64,000 nt of DNA from Rugamonas rivuli (lineage in GTDB: Bacteria > Pseudomonadota > Gammaproteobacteria > Burkholderiales > Burkholderiaceae_D), in the NCBI RefSeq assembly GCF_009380165.1, contig NZ_WHUF01000004.1:434001-498000 (forward strand), written 5' to 3'. Each line of letters begins with the position of its first letter. The first letter of the stretch is position 1. The notes beneath the pieces were generated by a model. It made no database searches, was not told where the DNA came from, and saw nothing but the letters and a program-made list of their open reading frames with translations. The position numbers and the translations under genes were made by a program. Of this stretch, positions 28,991-38,150 are shown piece by piece.

Positions 28991-29019
28991 GTCCTTCCCG
29001 CGCAGGCGGGAACCCATAC
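28991..29019. repeat. REP-like palindromic repeat, third copy
   Basis: A 29-base unit containing TTCCCGCGCAGGCGGGAA matches the arms at 9559-9587 and 9608-9636. It again lies between convergent genes, so it may help end transcription. Confidence 0.7.
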
Positions 29020-29028
29020 GCCGCTTGC

Positions 29029-30696
29029 TTAAAACGTTTCCCACTCGTCGCCGGCGGTGGCACTAGCCTTGGCCGGCTTCTTCAGCGCCGGCCTCGCCGC
29101 AGCGACAGGCTTGCTGCGCGGCGCCGGGCGAGCCGGCGGCGTGCTGGACGCCTGCAGCTTGAACACGCTGACCACCTCGCTCAATCTGGCCGCCTGATCC
29201 TGCATGGCTTCCGCCGCCGCGGCGGCTTCCTCCACCAGCGCGGCGTTCTGCTGCGTCACCTGGTCCATCTGGACGATGGCGGTGTTGACCTGCTCGATGC
29301 CGCTGCTCTGCTCGACGCTGGCCGAAGTAATCTCGCTCATGATGTCGGTCACGCGGGTGATGCTGGCGACGATTTCATTCATGGTCGCGCCAGCCTGGTC
29401 GACCAGCTGCGAACCGCTCTCCACCTTCTCCACCGAATCGCTGATCAACTGCTTGATGTCCTTGGCCGCCGCCGCCGAGCGCTGCGCCAGGTTGCGCACC
29501 TCGGACGCCACCACCGCGAAGCCGCGCCCCTGCTCCCCGGCGCGGGCCGCCTCCACCGCCGCGTTCAGCGCCAGGATATTGGTCTGGAAAGCGATGCCGT
29601 CGATGACGGCGATGATGTCGACGATCTTGCGCGACGACTCGTTGATCGACGCCATCGTGCCGACCACCTGGCCCACCACATCGCCGCCCTTGACCGCGAT
29701 GCCGGAAGCCGACTGCGCCAGCTGATTGGCCTGGCGCGCATTGTCGGCGTTTTGCTTGACGGTGCTGGTCAGCTCTTCCATCGACGAGGCGGTCTCTTCC
29801 AGCGAGCTGGCCTGCTCCTCGGTGCGCGACGACAGGTCCTGGTTGCCGCTGGCGATCTGGCTGGACGCGGTGGCGATGGTGTCGGTGCCGCTGCGCACCT
29901 GGCTGACCAGGTTTTGCAGATTGCCGGTCATGTCCTTGAGCGCCTGCATCAGCTGGCCCGTCTCGCAGGCCGACTGCACGGCGATGGAACGCGTCAGGTC
30001 GCCGCCGGCCACGCCGCGCGCCAGCACCACCGCTTCCCGCAGCGGCGCCGAGACGATGCGCGCCACCCATAGCGCCAGCACGATGCCGATGCCGATGTTC
30101 AGCGCCAGCAGTCCGATCGCGGTCCAGCGGGCCGTGTGGAAGGTGGCGGTGGCCTGCGCGCTGGCGTCATTGCCGCCGTCGATATTGATCTTGACCAGCT
30201 GGTTGACTTCCTCGATCAGCGTGCCGATGGTGGCGGCCGAACTGCCGATGATGACGGCGCGCGCCTCGGCCTTCTGCCCGGCGCGGGACAGCGCCAGCAA
30301 CTTGTCGTTGTCTTTCAACAGCGCCTGCAAGGACTGCGCGAAGCGCTCGTAGGTGGCTTTTTCCTCGGGACTGGAGATCAGCTTTTCGTAGCGTGCGCGG
30401 TCGGTCGCCAGCGCCGCCAGCGTGGCGCTCATGCGCTGGTCGTACTGCGCCATGGCCTTCTCTTCGTCGACCATCAGGTGCGACAGTTCCCAGCGCCGCA
30501 GTTCGCCGATATCGACGCGCAAGGCCAGCACCGCCTGCACGCTGGGCATCCAGTTTTCCGCCAGGTCGCTGGAGGCCTGGTTGACTTGCCCCATCGACAG
30601 AAGCGAACAGACGCCCATGATGAGCGTCAGAAATAAAACTGTACCGAAAGAAACTATGAGCTTGGTGGCGATTCTCAGGTCGTAAAACCATTGCAT
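29029..30696 (-). CDS. Methyl-accepting chemotaxis protein
   Basis: A 555-residue receptor starting MQWFYDLRIATKLIVSFG, with GGAG upstream. It has a first membrane helix, a periplasmic four-helix-bundle ligand domain (about 35-190), a second membrane helix, a HAMP segment and a long signalling domain with the hairpin tip EAARAGEQGRGFAVVASEVR. The C-terminus is GDEWETF, resembling the NWETF pentapeptide that tethers CheR and CheB in Tsr/Tar, so this is a high-abundance-type receptor. The ligand is unknown. Confidence 0.95.
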   Translation of the reverse strand: MQWFYDLRIATKLIVSFGTVLFLTLIMGVCSLLSMGQVNQASSDLAENWMPSVQAVLALRVDIGELRRWELSHLMVDEEKAMAQYDQRMSATLAALATDRARYEKLISSPEEKATYERFAQSLQALLKDNDKLLALSRAGQKAEARAVIIGSSAATIGTLIEEVNQLVKINIDGGNDASAQATATFHTARWTAIGLLALNIGIGIVLALWVARIVSAPLREAVVLARGVAGGDLTRSIAVQSACETGQLMQALKDMTGNLQNLVSQVRSGTDTIATASSQIASGNQDLSSRTEEQASSLEETASSMEELTSTVKQNADNARQANQLAQSASGIAVKGGDVVGQVVGTMASINESSRKIVDIIAVIDGIAFQTNILALNAAVEAARAGEQGRGFAVVASEVRNLAQRSAAAAKDIKQLISDSVEKVESGSQLVDQAGATMNEIVASITRVTDIMSEITSASVEQSSGIEQVNTAIVQMDQVTQQNAALVEEAAAAAEAMQDQAARLSEVVSVFKLQASSTPPARPAPRSKPVAAARPALKKPAKASATAGDEWETF

Positions 30697-30821
30697 GGCG
30701 GTCTCCTCATCGTTACTCGGGACTATCAAGTATGCAACGATGCGGGGGCCGCCACCAGCGCCGTGATAGGGCTGTGTTGGGCTAGCAACAGCGGCTGGCG
30801 TGGCCAGCCGCCGCCGCAGGA

Positions 30822-33068
30822 TTACAGCTTGCCGTTCAGCGTGAAGAACACTTGACGCGGCGCACCGGTCAGCAGCGTCTGAGCGGTGCCGCCGACATCG
30901 CTGGCCTGGAAGCCGTTGGTGCCGATCGAGCTGATGTACTGCTTATCGAACAGATTGGTGACGTTGACTTGCAGCGACAGGTCTTTCAGCATGCCCAGCG
31001 ATTTCAGCTTGTAGCCAGCCGACAGGTTAGCCAGCCAGAACGATGGCACGCCGCCGTCGTTCAGGTAGGTGTAGTAGCGCTTGCCGGTGTACTTGCCGCC
31101 GACGCGAGCGAACCAGGTGCCGCTTTCATACGACACTTCGGTGTTGAACAGCGAACGCGGCGCGTCAACCACTTGCTTGCCGCTGACGGCCACCAGCTTG
31201 TTGTTGTCGGTGTAGTCCGATTTGTACTTGGAATCGTTGAAGGTGTAGGAATTGAACCAGCTGATTTCGCGGTTGAACTTCCACACGGCGATCGCTTCCA
31301 GACCCTTGGTGTCGATCTTGCCGACGTTGACGAAGGTCGATGGGCAGCCGACGATGCCGGCGCAGGTAGCCACGCTCAGCAGACGGTCATCGAAGCGGGC
31401 GTTGTAGACCGCCACCGAACCCTGGATGTCGGCGCGCTTGAAGCGGTAGCCGAAGTCGATGTTGACCGAGGTTTCAGGCTTGAGATTGCCAACGCCGGCG
31501 TTGTAGGCGGCCTGGGTTTGCGAGAACGGACCGTTGACGCCCGGCTGGAAGGCGCGCATGTTTTTCGACGCCGAGCCGAACACTTCGTCGTCGCTGCTGA
31601 TGGCGTAGTTGAAGCCGGCCTGCGGCAGGAATTTCTTCTCGGCGTCGAGGTCGCCGGCAGCGCGGGTGCCGATGATGTTGGTGGCCTTGATGTCCACGTC
31701 CATGGCCTTGAAGCCGGCGTTGATCTTCAGCTTGCCGTCCATGGCGCTGAGGGTGTCGGCCACGTAGTACTGCGAGGTGGTGGTGACGAAGTTCTGCTTG
31801 AAGTCGGTGCGGAACGGATTCGACAGGAAGAACATGGTGTCCGCAGGACCGGTCACCTTGTAGTAGTTGCGGGTGGCGTTGTGATTGCTGCGCTCGCCCC
31901 ACAGGCCGGCGGTGATGGTGTGGTTGCCCACTTCCCAGGTCACGTCGCTGGTCACGCCGTCGCGGCCGATCGAATACTCGGTGGTGCGCAGCGAGATCGG
32001 GTTGGCGGCATCGGTCGCCACGTACGGCGTGTACCAGTGGCCCTGGCCGTCGTTGTCGTGGTGGTAGATGGTGGTCTTCAGCGCCAGGTTGTTGGTGAAG
32101 TTCAGGTTCAGCGTCAGGCCGCCGATGGTGTCCTTGCGCAGGCCGCCGGCCGAGTAGTAGGCATCGTCCAGGCTGTTGACGGCGCCGCTGAATTTGTTCT
32201 TGGCGGCGTCCACCGCGCGCTGCCAGTCAGGCTGGTAGTTGTCCCAGCCGTAGCCCAGGCGACGCACCATTTCCAGCGACACGTCCTGGTAGTCGACTTC
32301 GCGGCGGTCGGAATAGTTGAGGAAGCCGGTCAGGCTGTTTTCGCCGAAGTTGAACACGAATTGCGAGTTCAGCTGATCCTGGTCCTGGCCGCCTGCGCCC
32401 TTGGTCTTGTCGGTGCGCTGGCGGGTGCCGCTGATGTAAGCCTTGACGACGTTGTTGATCAGGCCGGTGTCGACGCGGGCGAAGGTGCGCGAGGTCGAAT
32501 CGCTGCCGAAGGTTTGCGCGAAGGTCAGGCCGCGCTGCTCGCTCGGGGCCAGCGTGAAGAATTGCACGGTGCCGCCCAGGTTGCTGGTCGACGCGGTGCC
32601 GACGGCGCCGGCGCCCTGCGACACGGTGACGTTGCCGACGTTTTCCGACGAGATGGCGCGGCTGATGTGCAGGCCATTGTTGTTACCATAGCTCATGTCG
32701 CCCAGCGGTACGCCGTCCAGCGTGAAGCCCAGCTGGTTCTGGTTGAAGCCGCGCACGCTGAAGCGGGTCGACCACTCGTAGGCGCCGAACGGATCGGCGG
32801 ACTGGAAGTTCACGCCTGGCAGTTTCTCCAGAACTTTCAGCGGGCTGGTGCCCGGCAGCGCTTCGGCCAGGTCGGCCTTGTTAATGTTCTGCACTTGACG
32901 CGACTGGCCGCGACCGGTGATTTCCACCGTTTGCACCGGACCGACGATGGCGCCGGCCACCGAGCTGTCGGCGGCGGCATCGACCGCGTCAGCGGCGGCG
33001 TAGGCTTGGCAAGCCAGGGCTTGCAGGACCACCAGGCACAATGGTTTCAAAGGGAAGCGCTGTTGCAT
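30822..33068 (-). CDS. TonB-dependent outer-membrane receptor, predicted Pho regulon member
   Basis: A 748-residue protein starting MQQRFPLKPLCLVVLQALACQAYAAADA, a clear signal peptide. The plug domain (about 60-180) has LPGVNFQSADPFG and FSVRGFNQNQLGFTLDGVPLG; the rest is a 22-strand-type beta barrel. The canonical C-terminal aromatic is replaced by NGKL. It would import a large or scarce substrate using TonB energy. A four-unit PHO box and -10 upstream point to phosphate-starvation control, so phosphate-containing organics are good candidate substrates; this last step is inference. Confidence 0.92.
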   Translation of the reverse strand: MQQRFPLKPLCLVVLQALACQAYAAADAVDAAADSSVAGAIVGPVQTVEITGRGQSRQVQNINKADLAEALPGTSPLKVLEKLPGVNFQSADPFGAYEWSTRFSVRGFNQNQLGFTLDGVPLGDMSYGNNNGLHISRAISSENVGNVTVSQGAGAVGTASTSNLGGTVQFFTLAPSEQRGLTFAQTFGSDSTSRTFARVDTGLINNVVKAYISGTRQRTDKTKGAGGQDQDQLNSQFVFNFGENSLTGFLNYSDRREVDYQDVSLEMVRRLGYGWDNYQPDWQRAVDAAKNKFSGAVNSLDDAYYSAGGLRKDTIGGLTLNLNFTNNLALKTTIYHHDNDGQGHWYTPYVATDAANPISLRTTEYSIGRDGVTSDVTWEVGNHTITAGLWGERSNHNATRNYYKVTGPADTMFFLSNPFRTDFKQNFVTTTSQYYVADTLSAMDGKLKINAGFKAMDVDIKATNIIGTRAAGDLDAEKKFLPQAGFNYAISSDDEVFGSASKNMRAFQPGVNGPFSQTQAAYNAGVGNLKPETSVNIDFGYRFKRADIQGSVAVYNARFDDRLLSVATCAGIVGCPSTFVNVGKIDTKGLEAIAVWKFNREISWFNSYTFNDSKYKSDYTDNNKLVAVSGKQVVDAPRSLFNTEVSYESGTWFARVGGKYTGKRYYTYLNDGGVPSFWLANLSAGYKLKSLGMLKDLSLQVNVTNLFDKQYISSIGTNGFQASDVGGTAQTLLTGAPRQVFFTLNGKL

Positions 33069-33125
33069 AATTGTTCTTCTTTCTTGCGAGTTAGTGGAAA
33101 CTGGACTGGAATCAAAACTGGCAAG

Positions 33126-33180
33126 ATTGTAGGAACTGCATATGACGCGGCGATGACGGGAATGTGACAACTTGGTGACA
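33126..33180 (-). promoter_or_regulatory. PHO box (four 11-bp direct-repeat units) plus -10 for the TonB receptor
   Basis: Read on the minus strand, TGTCAC (33180-33175), TGTCAC (33169-33164), CGTCAT (33158-33153) and CGTCAT (33147-33142) repeat at exactly 11-base intervals, matching the TGTCAT-core units to which PhoB binds. A TACAAT -10 (33131-33126) follows ten bases after the last core, the spacing expected where PhoB replaces the -35. The start codon is 58 bases further on. Confidence 0.75.
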
Positions 33181-33270
33181 CAACAACATTTCTTCACCCA
33201 GGATAAGTACGCAGCCGTACGGACCGCATGAGGGCGTCAGCCCTAGCATGGTCATCGACAGGGAGACGCC

Positions 33271-34551
33271 ATGAACATGACTAAACCGCAGGGCACCGGC
33301 AAATCAGGCTGGCTGGGCAAGCTGGGCCCCGGCCTGATCACCGGCGCCGCCGACGACGACCCCAGCGGCATCGCCACCTATTCGCAGGCCGGCGCGCAGT
33401 TCGGCTACGGCATGCTGTGGACCGTGCTGCTGACCTATCCGCTGATGGTGGGCATCCAGGCGATCAGCGCGCGCATCGGCCGCGTCAGCGGACATGGACT
33501 GGCGACCAATATCCGCCGCCACTTTCCGAAGCCGCTGCTGTACCTGCTGGTCGGCCTGCTGCTGGTGGCCAACACCATCAACATCGCCGCCGACATCGCC
33601 GCCATGGGCCAGGCTGTGACGCTGCTGGCCGGCGGTCCCGCCCACTGGTATGCGGCCGCAGCCGGCCTGCTGTCGCTGGTGCTGCAGGTGACGCTGCCGT
33701 ACAGCCGCTACGTCAAGGTGCTGAAGTGGCTGACGCTGGCCTTACTGGCCTATGTCGTCACCGCGCTGACGCTCAAGCTGCCGTGGCTCAAGCTGCTGCA
33801 CGAGGCGCTGCTGCCCAAGCTGTCGTGGAACGCGGCCTACATCACGACGGTGGTGGCCGTCTTCGGCACCACCATCAGCCCCTACCTGTTCTTCTGGCAG
33901 GCCTCGCAGGAAGTCGAGGACTTGCACGCCGACCCGAAGGCCAGGGCGCTCAAGCACGCACAGGCGCAGGCGCCGCAGAATCTGCAACGCATCAAGATCG
34001 ACACCGTGGTCGGCATGGGCTTTTCCAATCTGGTGGCCGCGTTCATCATGCTGACCACGGCCGCCACGCTGGGCGCGCATGGCATCACGCAGATCGCATC
34101 GTCGGCGCAGGCGGCCTCGGCGCTACGGCCGATAGCCGGCGACTTCGCATTCGCGCTGTTCAGCATGGGCATCATCGGCACCGGCCTGCTGGCGGTGCCC
34201 GTGCTGGCCGGCTCGGCCGCCTACGCCATCGCCGGCGCCATGCACTGGAAGAACAGCCTGGAGCTGCAATACTCCGGTGCGCCAAGGTTCTACGCCATCA
34301 TTATCGGCTCCACAGTCATCGGCACCGCGCTGTGCTTTACCGACATCGATCCTATCCGCGCGCTGTACTGGAGCGCAGTGCTCAACGGCGTGATCTCGGT
34401 ACCCATCATGGTGGTGGTGATGCTGCTGGCGGCGCGGCCGGCGGTGATGGGCAGGCTGGTGATCTCGCGCCGGCTCAGCGTGCTGGGCTGGCTATGCACC
34501 GGCGTGATGGCCGCCGCCGTGCTGGCGATGTTCGCCACGATGGGAAAATAA
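33271..34551 (+). CDS. NRAMP-family divalent metal transporter with altered metal-site motif
   Basis: A 426-residue membrane protein with about eleven helices. The first helix has GAADDDPSGIATYSQAGAQFG, where DPSG (residues 30-33) stands in place of the canonical DPGN metal-binding motif of MntH/NRAMP. The sixth-helix region (VGMGFSNLVAAFIML) also lacks the usual metal-binding methionine context. It belongs to the divergent NRAMP-related branch whose metal preference differs or is unknown. GGGAGA precedes the ATG by five bases. It is divergent from the TonB receptor and could share its control region. Confidence 0.85.
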   Translation: MNMTKPQGTGKSGWLGKLGPGLITGAADDDPSGIATYSQAGAQFGYGMLWTVLLTYPLMVGIQAISARIGRVSGHGLATNIRRHFPKPLLYLLVGLLLVANTINIAADIAAMGQAVTLLAGGPAHWYAAAAGLLSLVLQVTLPYSRYVKVLKWLTLALLAYVVTALTLKLPWLKLLHEALLPKLSWNAAYITTVVAVFGTTISPYLFFWQASQEVEDLHADPKARALKHAQAQAPQNLQRIKIDTVVGMGFSNLVAAFIMLTTAATLGAHGITQIASSAQAASALRPIAGDFAFALFSMGIIGTGLLAVPVLAGSAAYAIAGAMHWKNSLELQYSGAPRFYAIIIGSTVIGTALCFTDIDPIRALYWSAVLNGVISVPIMVVVMLLAARPAVMGRLVISRRLSVLGWLCTGVMAAAVLAMFATMGK

Positions 34552-34589
34552 TCGGGTAAGCTGAAGCCTCGTCACTTGTGGAGCTGCTT

Positions 34590-34913
34590 ATGCTGCGATT
34601 CCCTGCACTGCTGCTGGCCGGCCTGCTGTCGCTGTCGGCGCTGGCGTTCGAGCGGCCGTTCCCGCCGCACGCGCTGCGCGGCAAGATGACGCCCGGCTAC
34701 TTCCCCGATGTCAGCATCGACGGCAAGCCGCGCCAGCTGTCGCCGGCCGCGCGCATCTTCAACCAGGACAATATGATCGAAATGCCGGCCGCGCTGCGCG
34801 GCAGCGACATCGTGGTCAACTACACGGTGGACATGAACGGCAATATCGACCGCATCTGGATACTGACGCCCGAGGAGGCGGCGCAAAAGCTGCCGACCCC
34901 AGCGGCTAAATAG
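34590..34913 (+). CDS. Small exported protein of unknown function
   Basis: A 107-residue protein with a signal peptide (MLRFPALLLAGLLSLSALAF) and a short mature domain containing GYFPDVSIDGKPRQLSPAARI and NYTVDMNGNIDRIWILT. GGAG lies seven bases before the ATG at 34590; a GTG at 34578 is less likely. I do not recognise the family. It overlaps the convergent GGDEF/EAL gene by eight bases. Confidence 0.75.
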   Translation: MLRFPALLLAGLLSLSALAFERPFPPHALRGKMTPGYFPDVSIDGKPRQLSPAARIFNQDNMIEMPAALRGSDIVVNYTVDMNGNIDRIWILTPEEAAQKLPTPAAK

Positions 34914-37221
34914 CGAAGTTGTCAACGTGCGGCCTGTCGAGCAGGCCGTCCGCAAAAACCAGCAGTTCCTCCGCCGGTATGGGCCGGGAAATGTGGTAGC
35001 CCTGCAGGTAGTGGCAACCCATCTTTTCCAGGATGGCTGCCTGGCCGGCGGTCTCCACGCCCTCCGCCACCAGTTGCAGGCCCAGGCTGTGGCCCATGGC
35101 GATGATGGCGTGCACCAGGTTGTTGCTGCGCTCGCTGTGCTCGATATCCATGACGAAGGCGCGGTCTATCTTCAGCGTGTTCAGGTGGAACTGGGTCAGG
35201 TAGCTGAGCGAGGAGTAGCCGGTGCCGAAGTCGTCCAGCGAAATGCTGACGCCCAGCGCGCGCAACTGCGCCAGCACCGCCTGCACCTGGCCGCCGTCGT
35301 CGATCAGCACCCTTTCGGTCAATTCCAGCTCCAGCTGGCGCGGCGCCAGGCCGTTGGCGGCCAGCGCCTGCCGCACCAGTTCGACGAAGCGCGGATCGGC
35401 CAGCTGCCAGGCCGAGACGTTGATGCTGATGGTGATCCCGCCCAGCGCGCCGGCCTGCCACTGCCCCACCTGTCGGCACGCTTCGTTCAGCACCCAGGTG
35501 CCAAGTTCGACGATCATGCCGCTATCTTCGGCGACCGGGATGAAACGGTCCGGCTGCACCGCGCCCAGCAAGGCGCTGTTCCAGCGCAGCAGCGCCTCCA
35601 CTTTGGTCAGTTTGCCGGTGTGGGCGTCGGTGATGGCCTGGTAGACCAGATGGAACTCGCCGGCCTCGATGGCGCCTCGCAAGGCGCCGTCGATCACCAG
35701 CGCATCCTTGGCGGCGGCGTTCATGGCGTCGTTGAAGAAGCGCATCTCGCCGCGCCCGGCCTTCTTGGCTTCGTACATGGCGATATCGGCGTTGCGGATG
35801 AGCGTATCGCTATCGCTGCCGTGCGAGGGATAGCAAGCGATGCCTATGCTGGTCGATACGCCGATCGCGTGATGGGACAGGCTGAAGCTGTCGGCCATGG
35901 TGGCGATGATGCCGGTGGCGCAGTCGCTGGCGGTCTGCTCACTGGTGCCGATGGGCAAGCCGGGCAGGATGACGATGAACTCGTCCCCGCCGAAGCGGGC
36001 CAGCACGTCCTGCGGGCGCAGCACGCCGTGCAGGCGGCGCGCGCACTGGCGCAGCAGTTCGTCGCCGGCAGCATGACCGAAGGAATCGTTGACGCGCTTG
36101 AACTTGTCCAGGTCGATGAACAGCACGGCGCATTCGCAGACACTGGAGGCGGCTTTGGCGACCTCCTCTTCCAGCCGCTTGGACAGCGCGTGGCGGTTGA
36201 AATAGCCGGTGACGGGATCGATGCGGGCAGCCTGGTAGAGCTGGTCGTCCTTCTTTTTGCGTTCGCTGATGTCCAGCAGCTGGACCAGGCAATACAGGCG
36301 GCCACGCTCTTCGTACGGCGAGCCCAGCATCTCGACGGGCAGTTTATTGCCGTTATGCAAAGTCAGGATGGTGGTGTCGACGATGGGGAACTGGACGCCT
36401 TCGGTCAGGAAATGGCTGAAGTACTGGTCCGCCATCTGGCGCGTGAGGCCTGGAAGCAACTCGGAAACGTGGCGGCCGATCAGGTCGGCGGGACCGTTAA
36501 AGCCAAGCAATCTTGCGCAGCGTTCATTCGCCACCATCACATAACCGCGACGGTCGCGGATCAGGAAACCATTGCTCAGGCTATCGATGGTGCGCGCATA
36601 CCGCTGTTGAATCTCGTCCTGCACCGCATAAATCAAACCAAGCATGCTGAAGGTTTTTAATATCGTGGTGCCGATAAACCAGATCAGGTATAACTCCGGC
36701 CCCAGCGTGACGGAGGTCAGGACATTAAACCCGCCTCTTAATATCAACGTTATGCCGAGCAAGCGATAACGGTTTTTATTATTGATCAGGCGCTGCCCAC
36801 ACCACAACATCATCAAGCCTAAAATCAGGGCACTGCCAGGCGCCAGTAAATCGGGATATTCCACCCAAACCACACTGCTTACAATGGATATTAGTAACCC
36901 GGCCGGCAATATCAAACGGATTTGATAACGGTGTAATTCACCCAGGAAGAATTTCGTTCCGCTCCAATATCCGATCATGCCGGCGGAGAGCAAGATGGCG
37001 CAAAGCGGAATACGTACGGCTTCGGACAATATGCGGTCGCCGATAAACCAGATAACTATCCCGCTCATTACCGACAACTGCCCCAGCCCCCAGAATAAGG
37101 CATGCTTTTCCTTGCGCTGCATTAGCCAAAGGAAAATAAGTAAGGTACTCAGAATAGCGTCAGCTGAAAAGGCAGCCGCTACTGCGGAGAGATGGGCGTA
37201 ATTGCTGAGGTCCGTGCTCAT
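34906..37221 (-). CDS. Membrane-bound PAS-GGDEF-EAL cyclic-di-GMP enzyme
   Basis: A 771-residue protein. About seven hydrophobic segments (1-195) form a membrane sensor, followed by a PAS domain (about 205-330), a GGDEF domain with FGGDEF near residue 412 preceded by the I-site RPQD, and an EAL domain beginning KVEALLRWN near residue 540. Both catalytic motifs look intact, so it may make or break c-di-GMP depending on conditions. The 5' part is noticeably more AT-rich than the rest, perhaps because it codes for membrane helices. Confidence 0.93.
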   Translation of the reverse strand: MSTDLSNYAHLSAVAAAFSADAILSTLLIFLWLMQRKEKHALFWGLGQLSVMSGIVIWFIGDRILSEAVRIPLCAILLSAGMIGYWSGTKFFLGELHRYQIRLILPAGLLISIVSSVVWVEYPDLLAPGSALILGLMMLWCGQRLINNKNRYRLLGITLILRGGFNVLTSVTLGPELYLIWFIGTTILKTFSMLGLIYAVQDEIQQRYARTIDSLSNGFLIRDRRGYVMVANERCARLLGFNGPADLIGRHVSELLPGLTRQMADQYFSHFLTEGVQFPIVDTTILTLHNGNKLPVEMLGSPYEERGRLYCLVQLLDISERKKKDDQLYQAARIDPVTGYFNRHALSKRLEEEVAKAASSVCECAVLFIDLDKFKRVNDSFGHAAGDELLRQCARRLHGVLRPQDVLARFGGDEFIVILPGLPIGTSEQTASDCATGIIATMADSFSLSHHAIGVSTSIGIACYPSHGSDSDTLIRNADIAMYEAKKAGRGEMRFFNDAMNAAAKDALVIDGALRGAIEAGEFHLVYQAITDAHTGKLTKVEALLRWNSALLGAVQPDRFIPVAEDSGMIVELGTWVLNEACRQVGQWQAGALGGITISINVSAWQLADPRFVELVRQALAANGLAPRQLELELTERVLIDDGGQVQAVLAQLRALGVSISLDDFGTGYSSLSYLTQFHLNTLKIDRAFVMDIEHSERSNNLVHAIIAMGHSLGLQLVAEGVETAGQAAILEKMGCHYLQGYHISRPIPAEELLVFADGLLDRPHVDNFAI

Positions 37222-37456
37222 AGATATCGGCCGGCGTCTGGCCCAAGAACTGTATTGGAGTAACTCCCCTCATTGTATGCTGAACGGCTGTGACAGCGGT
37301 ATTCCGGCCGGAGCGGAGTGTTGCCGATTGGCACAATGCGCCTCTCCGAGCGGGTAACCATGTTTTTTATGCCAAAAATTAGCACGTTCCCGCCAGTTTC
37401 CAGCTTGACCCAAAGCACCCGCGCGCAGCGCCCCAGCGCAGTTGGCTGGATTGTGT

Positions 37457-38062
37457 TTAGAGAAATAAGGAGATAGCCAACGCCCACATTACCAGCGCAA
37501 TCACGCCGTCCAATATCTGCCAGGCTCGTGGTTTGGCAAATACCGGCGTTAAATAACGGGCGCCCAACCCCAGGCTGCCAAACCATAACAGCGACGCCAG
37601 CATTGCGCCCAGCGCGAAATACCAGCGGCCATTTCCGGCCTGCTGTCCACCTATCGAACCCAGCAATACAACCGTATCCAGATAAACATGGGGATTTAAA
37701 AGACTGAATGCCAGCATGGCCGCAATCACCGTGCGACGATCGCCGGCCATGGAGTTTTCACTTGCAGCCATGACGCCGGGATTGAATGCCGAGCGCGCAG
37801 CCCGTAATCCGTACCAGAATAAGAAACCGGCGCCGGCAATCTTAATCCAGAATAAAAGCGCGGGCGCTTCCACAATCAACTGGCCCATACCGGCCACGCC
37901 AGCACCGATCAATACAACATCGCAGATGACGCAAATGGCGATGCAAGTTAATACGAATTCCCGCTTCAACGCCTGTCGCAATAAATAAGCGTTTTGCGAG
38001 CCGATGGCGACGATGAGGCTGCCGCCGAGACCGATTCCTTTTAAAAAAGCTGTGGCTTCCAT
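37457..38062 (-). CDS. argO: LysE/ArgO-family amino-acid exporter
   Basis: A 201-residue membrane protein with six hydrophobic segments, starting with a segment that includes GLGGSLIVAIGSQNAYLLRQ and including FSLLNPHVYLDTVVLLG, both typical of LysE/ArgO exporters of arginine and lysine. It is divergent from an ArgP-like regulator, the classical arrangement. GGAG is upstream of the ATG. Confidence 0.9.
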   Translation of the reverse strand: MEATAFLKGIGLGGSLIVAIGSQNAYLLRQALKREFVLTCIAICVICDVVLIGAGVAGMGQLIVEAPALLFWIKIAGAGFLFWYGLRAARSAFNPGVMAASENSMAGDRRTVIAAMLAFSLLNPHVYLDTVVLLGSIGGQQAGNGRWYFALGAMLASLLWFGSLGLGARYLTPVFAKPRAWQILDGVIALVMWALAISLFL

Positions 38063-38150
38063 ATTTTTTCTCCTTGAACAATGCCGACAGCTTAGATCGT
38101 GCGCAAAGATAAGTATAATTAATAATACTGACCAAATATTAGAGACGCTA
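38063..38150. promoter_or_regulatory. Divergent control region between argO and argP
   Basis: This 88-base AT-rich region holds a TATAAT (38114-38119) pointing to argP and an overlapping TATACT on the opposite strand pointing to argO. ArgP would be expected to bind here. The exact operator cannot be read. Confidence 0.5.
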
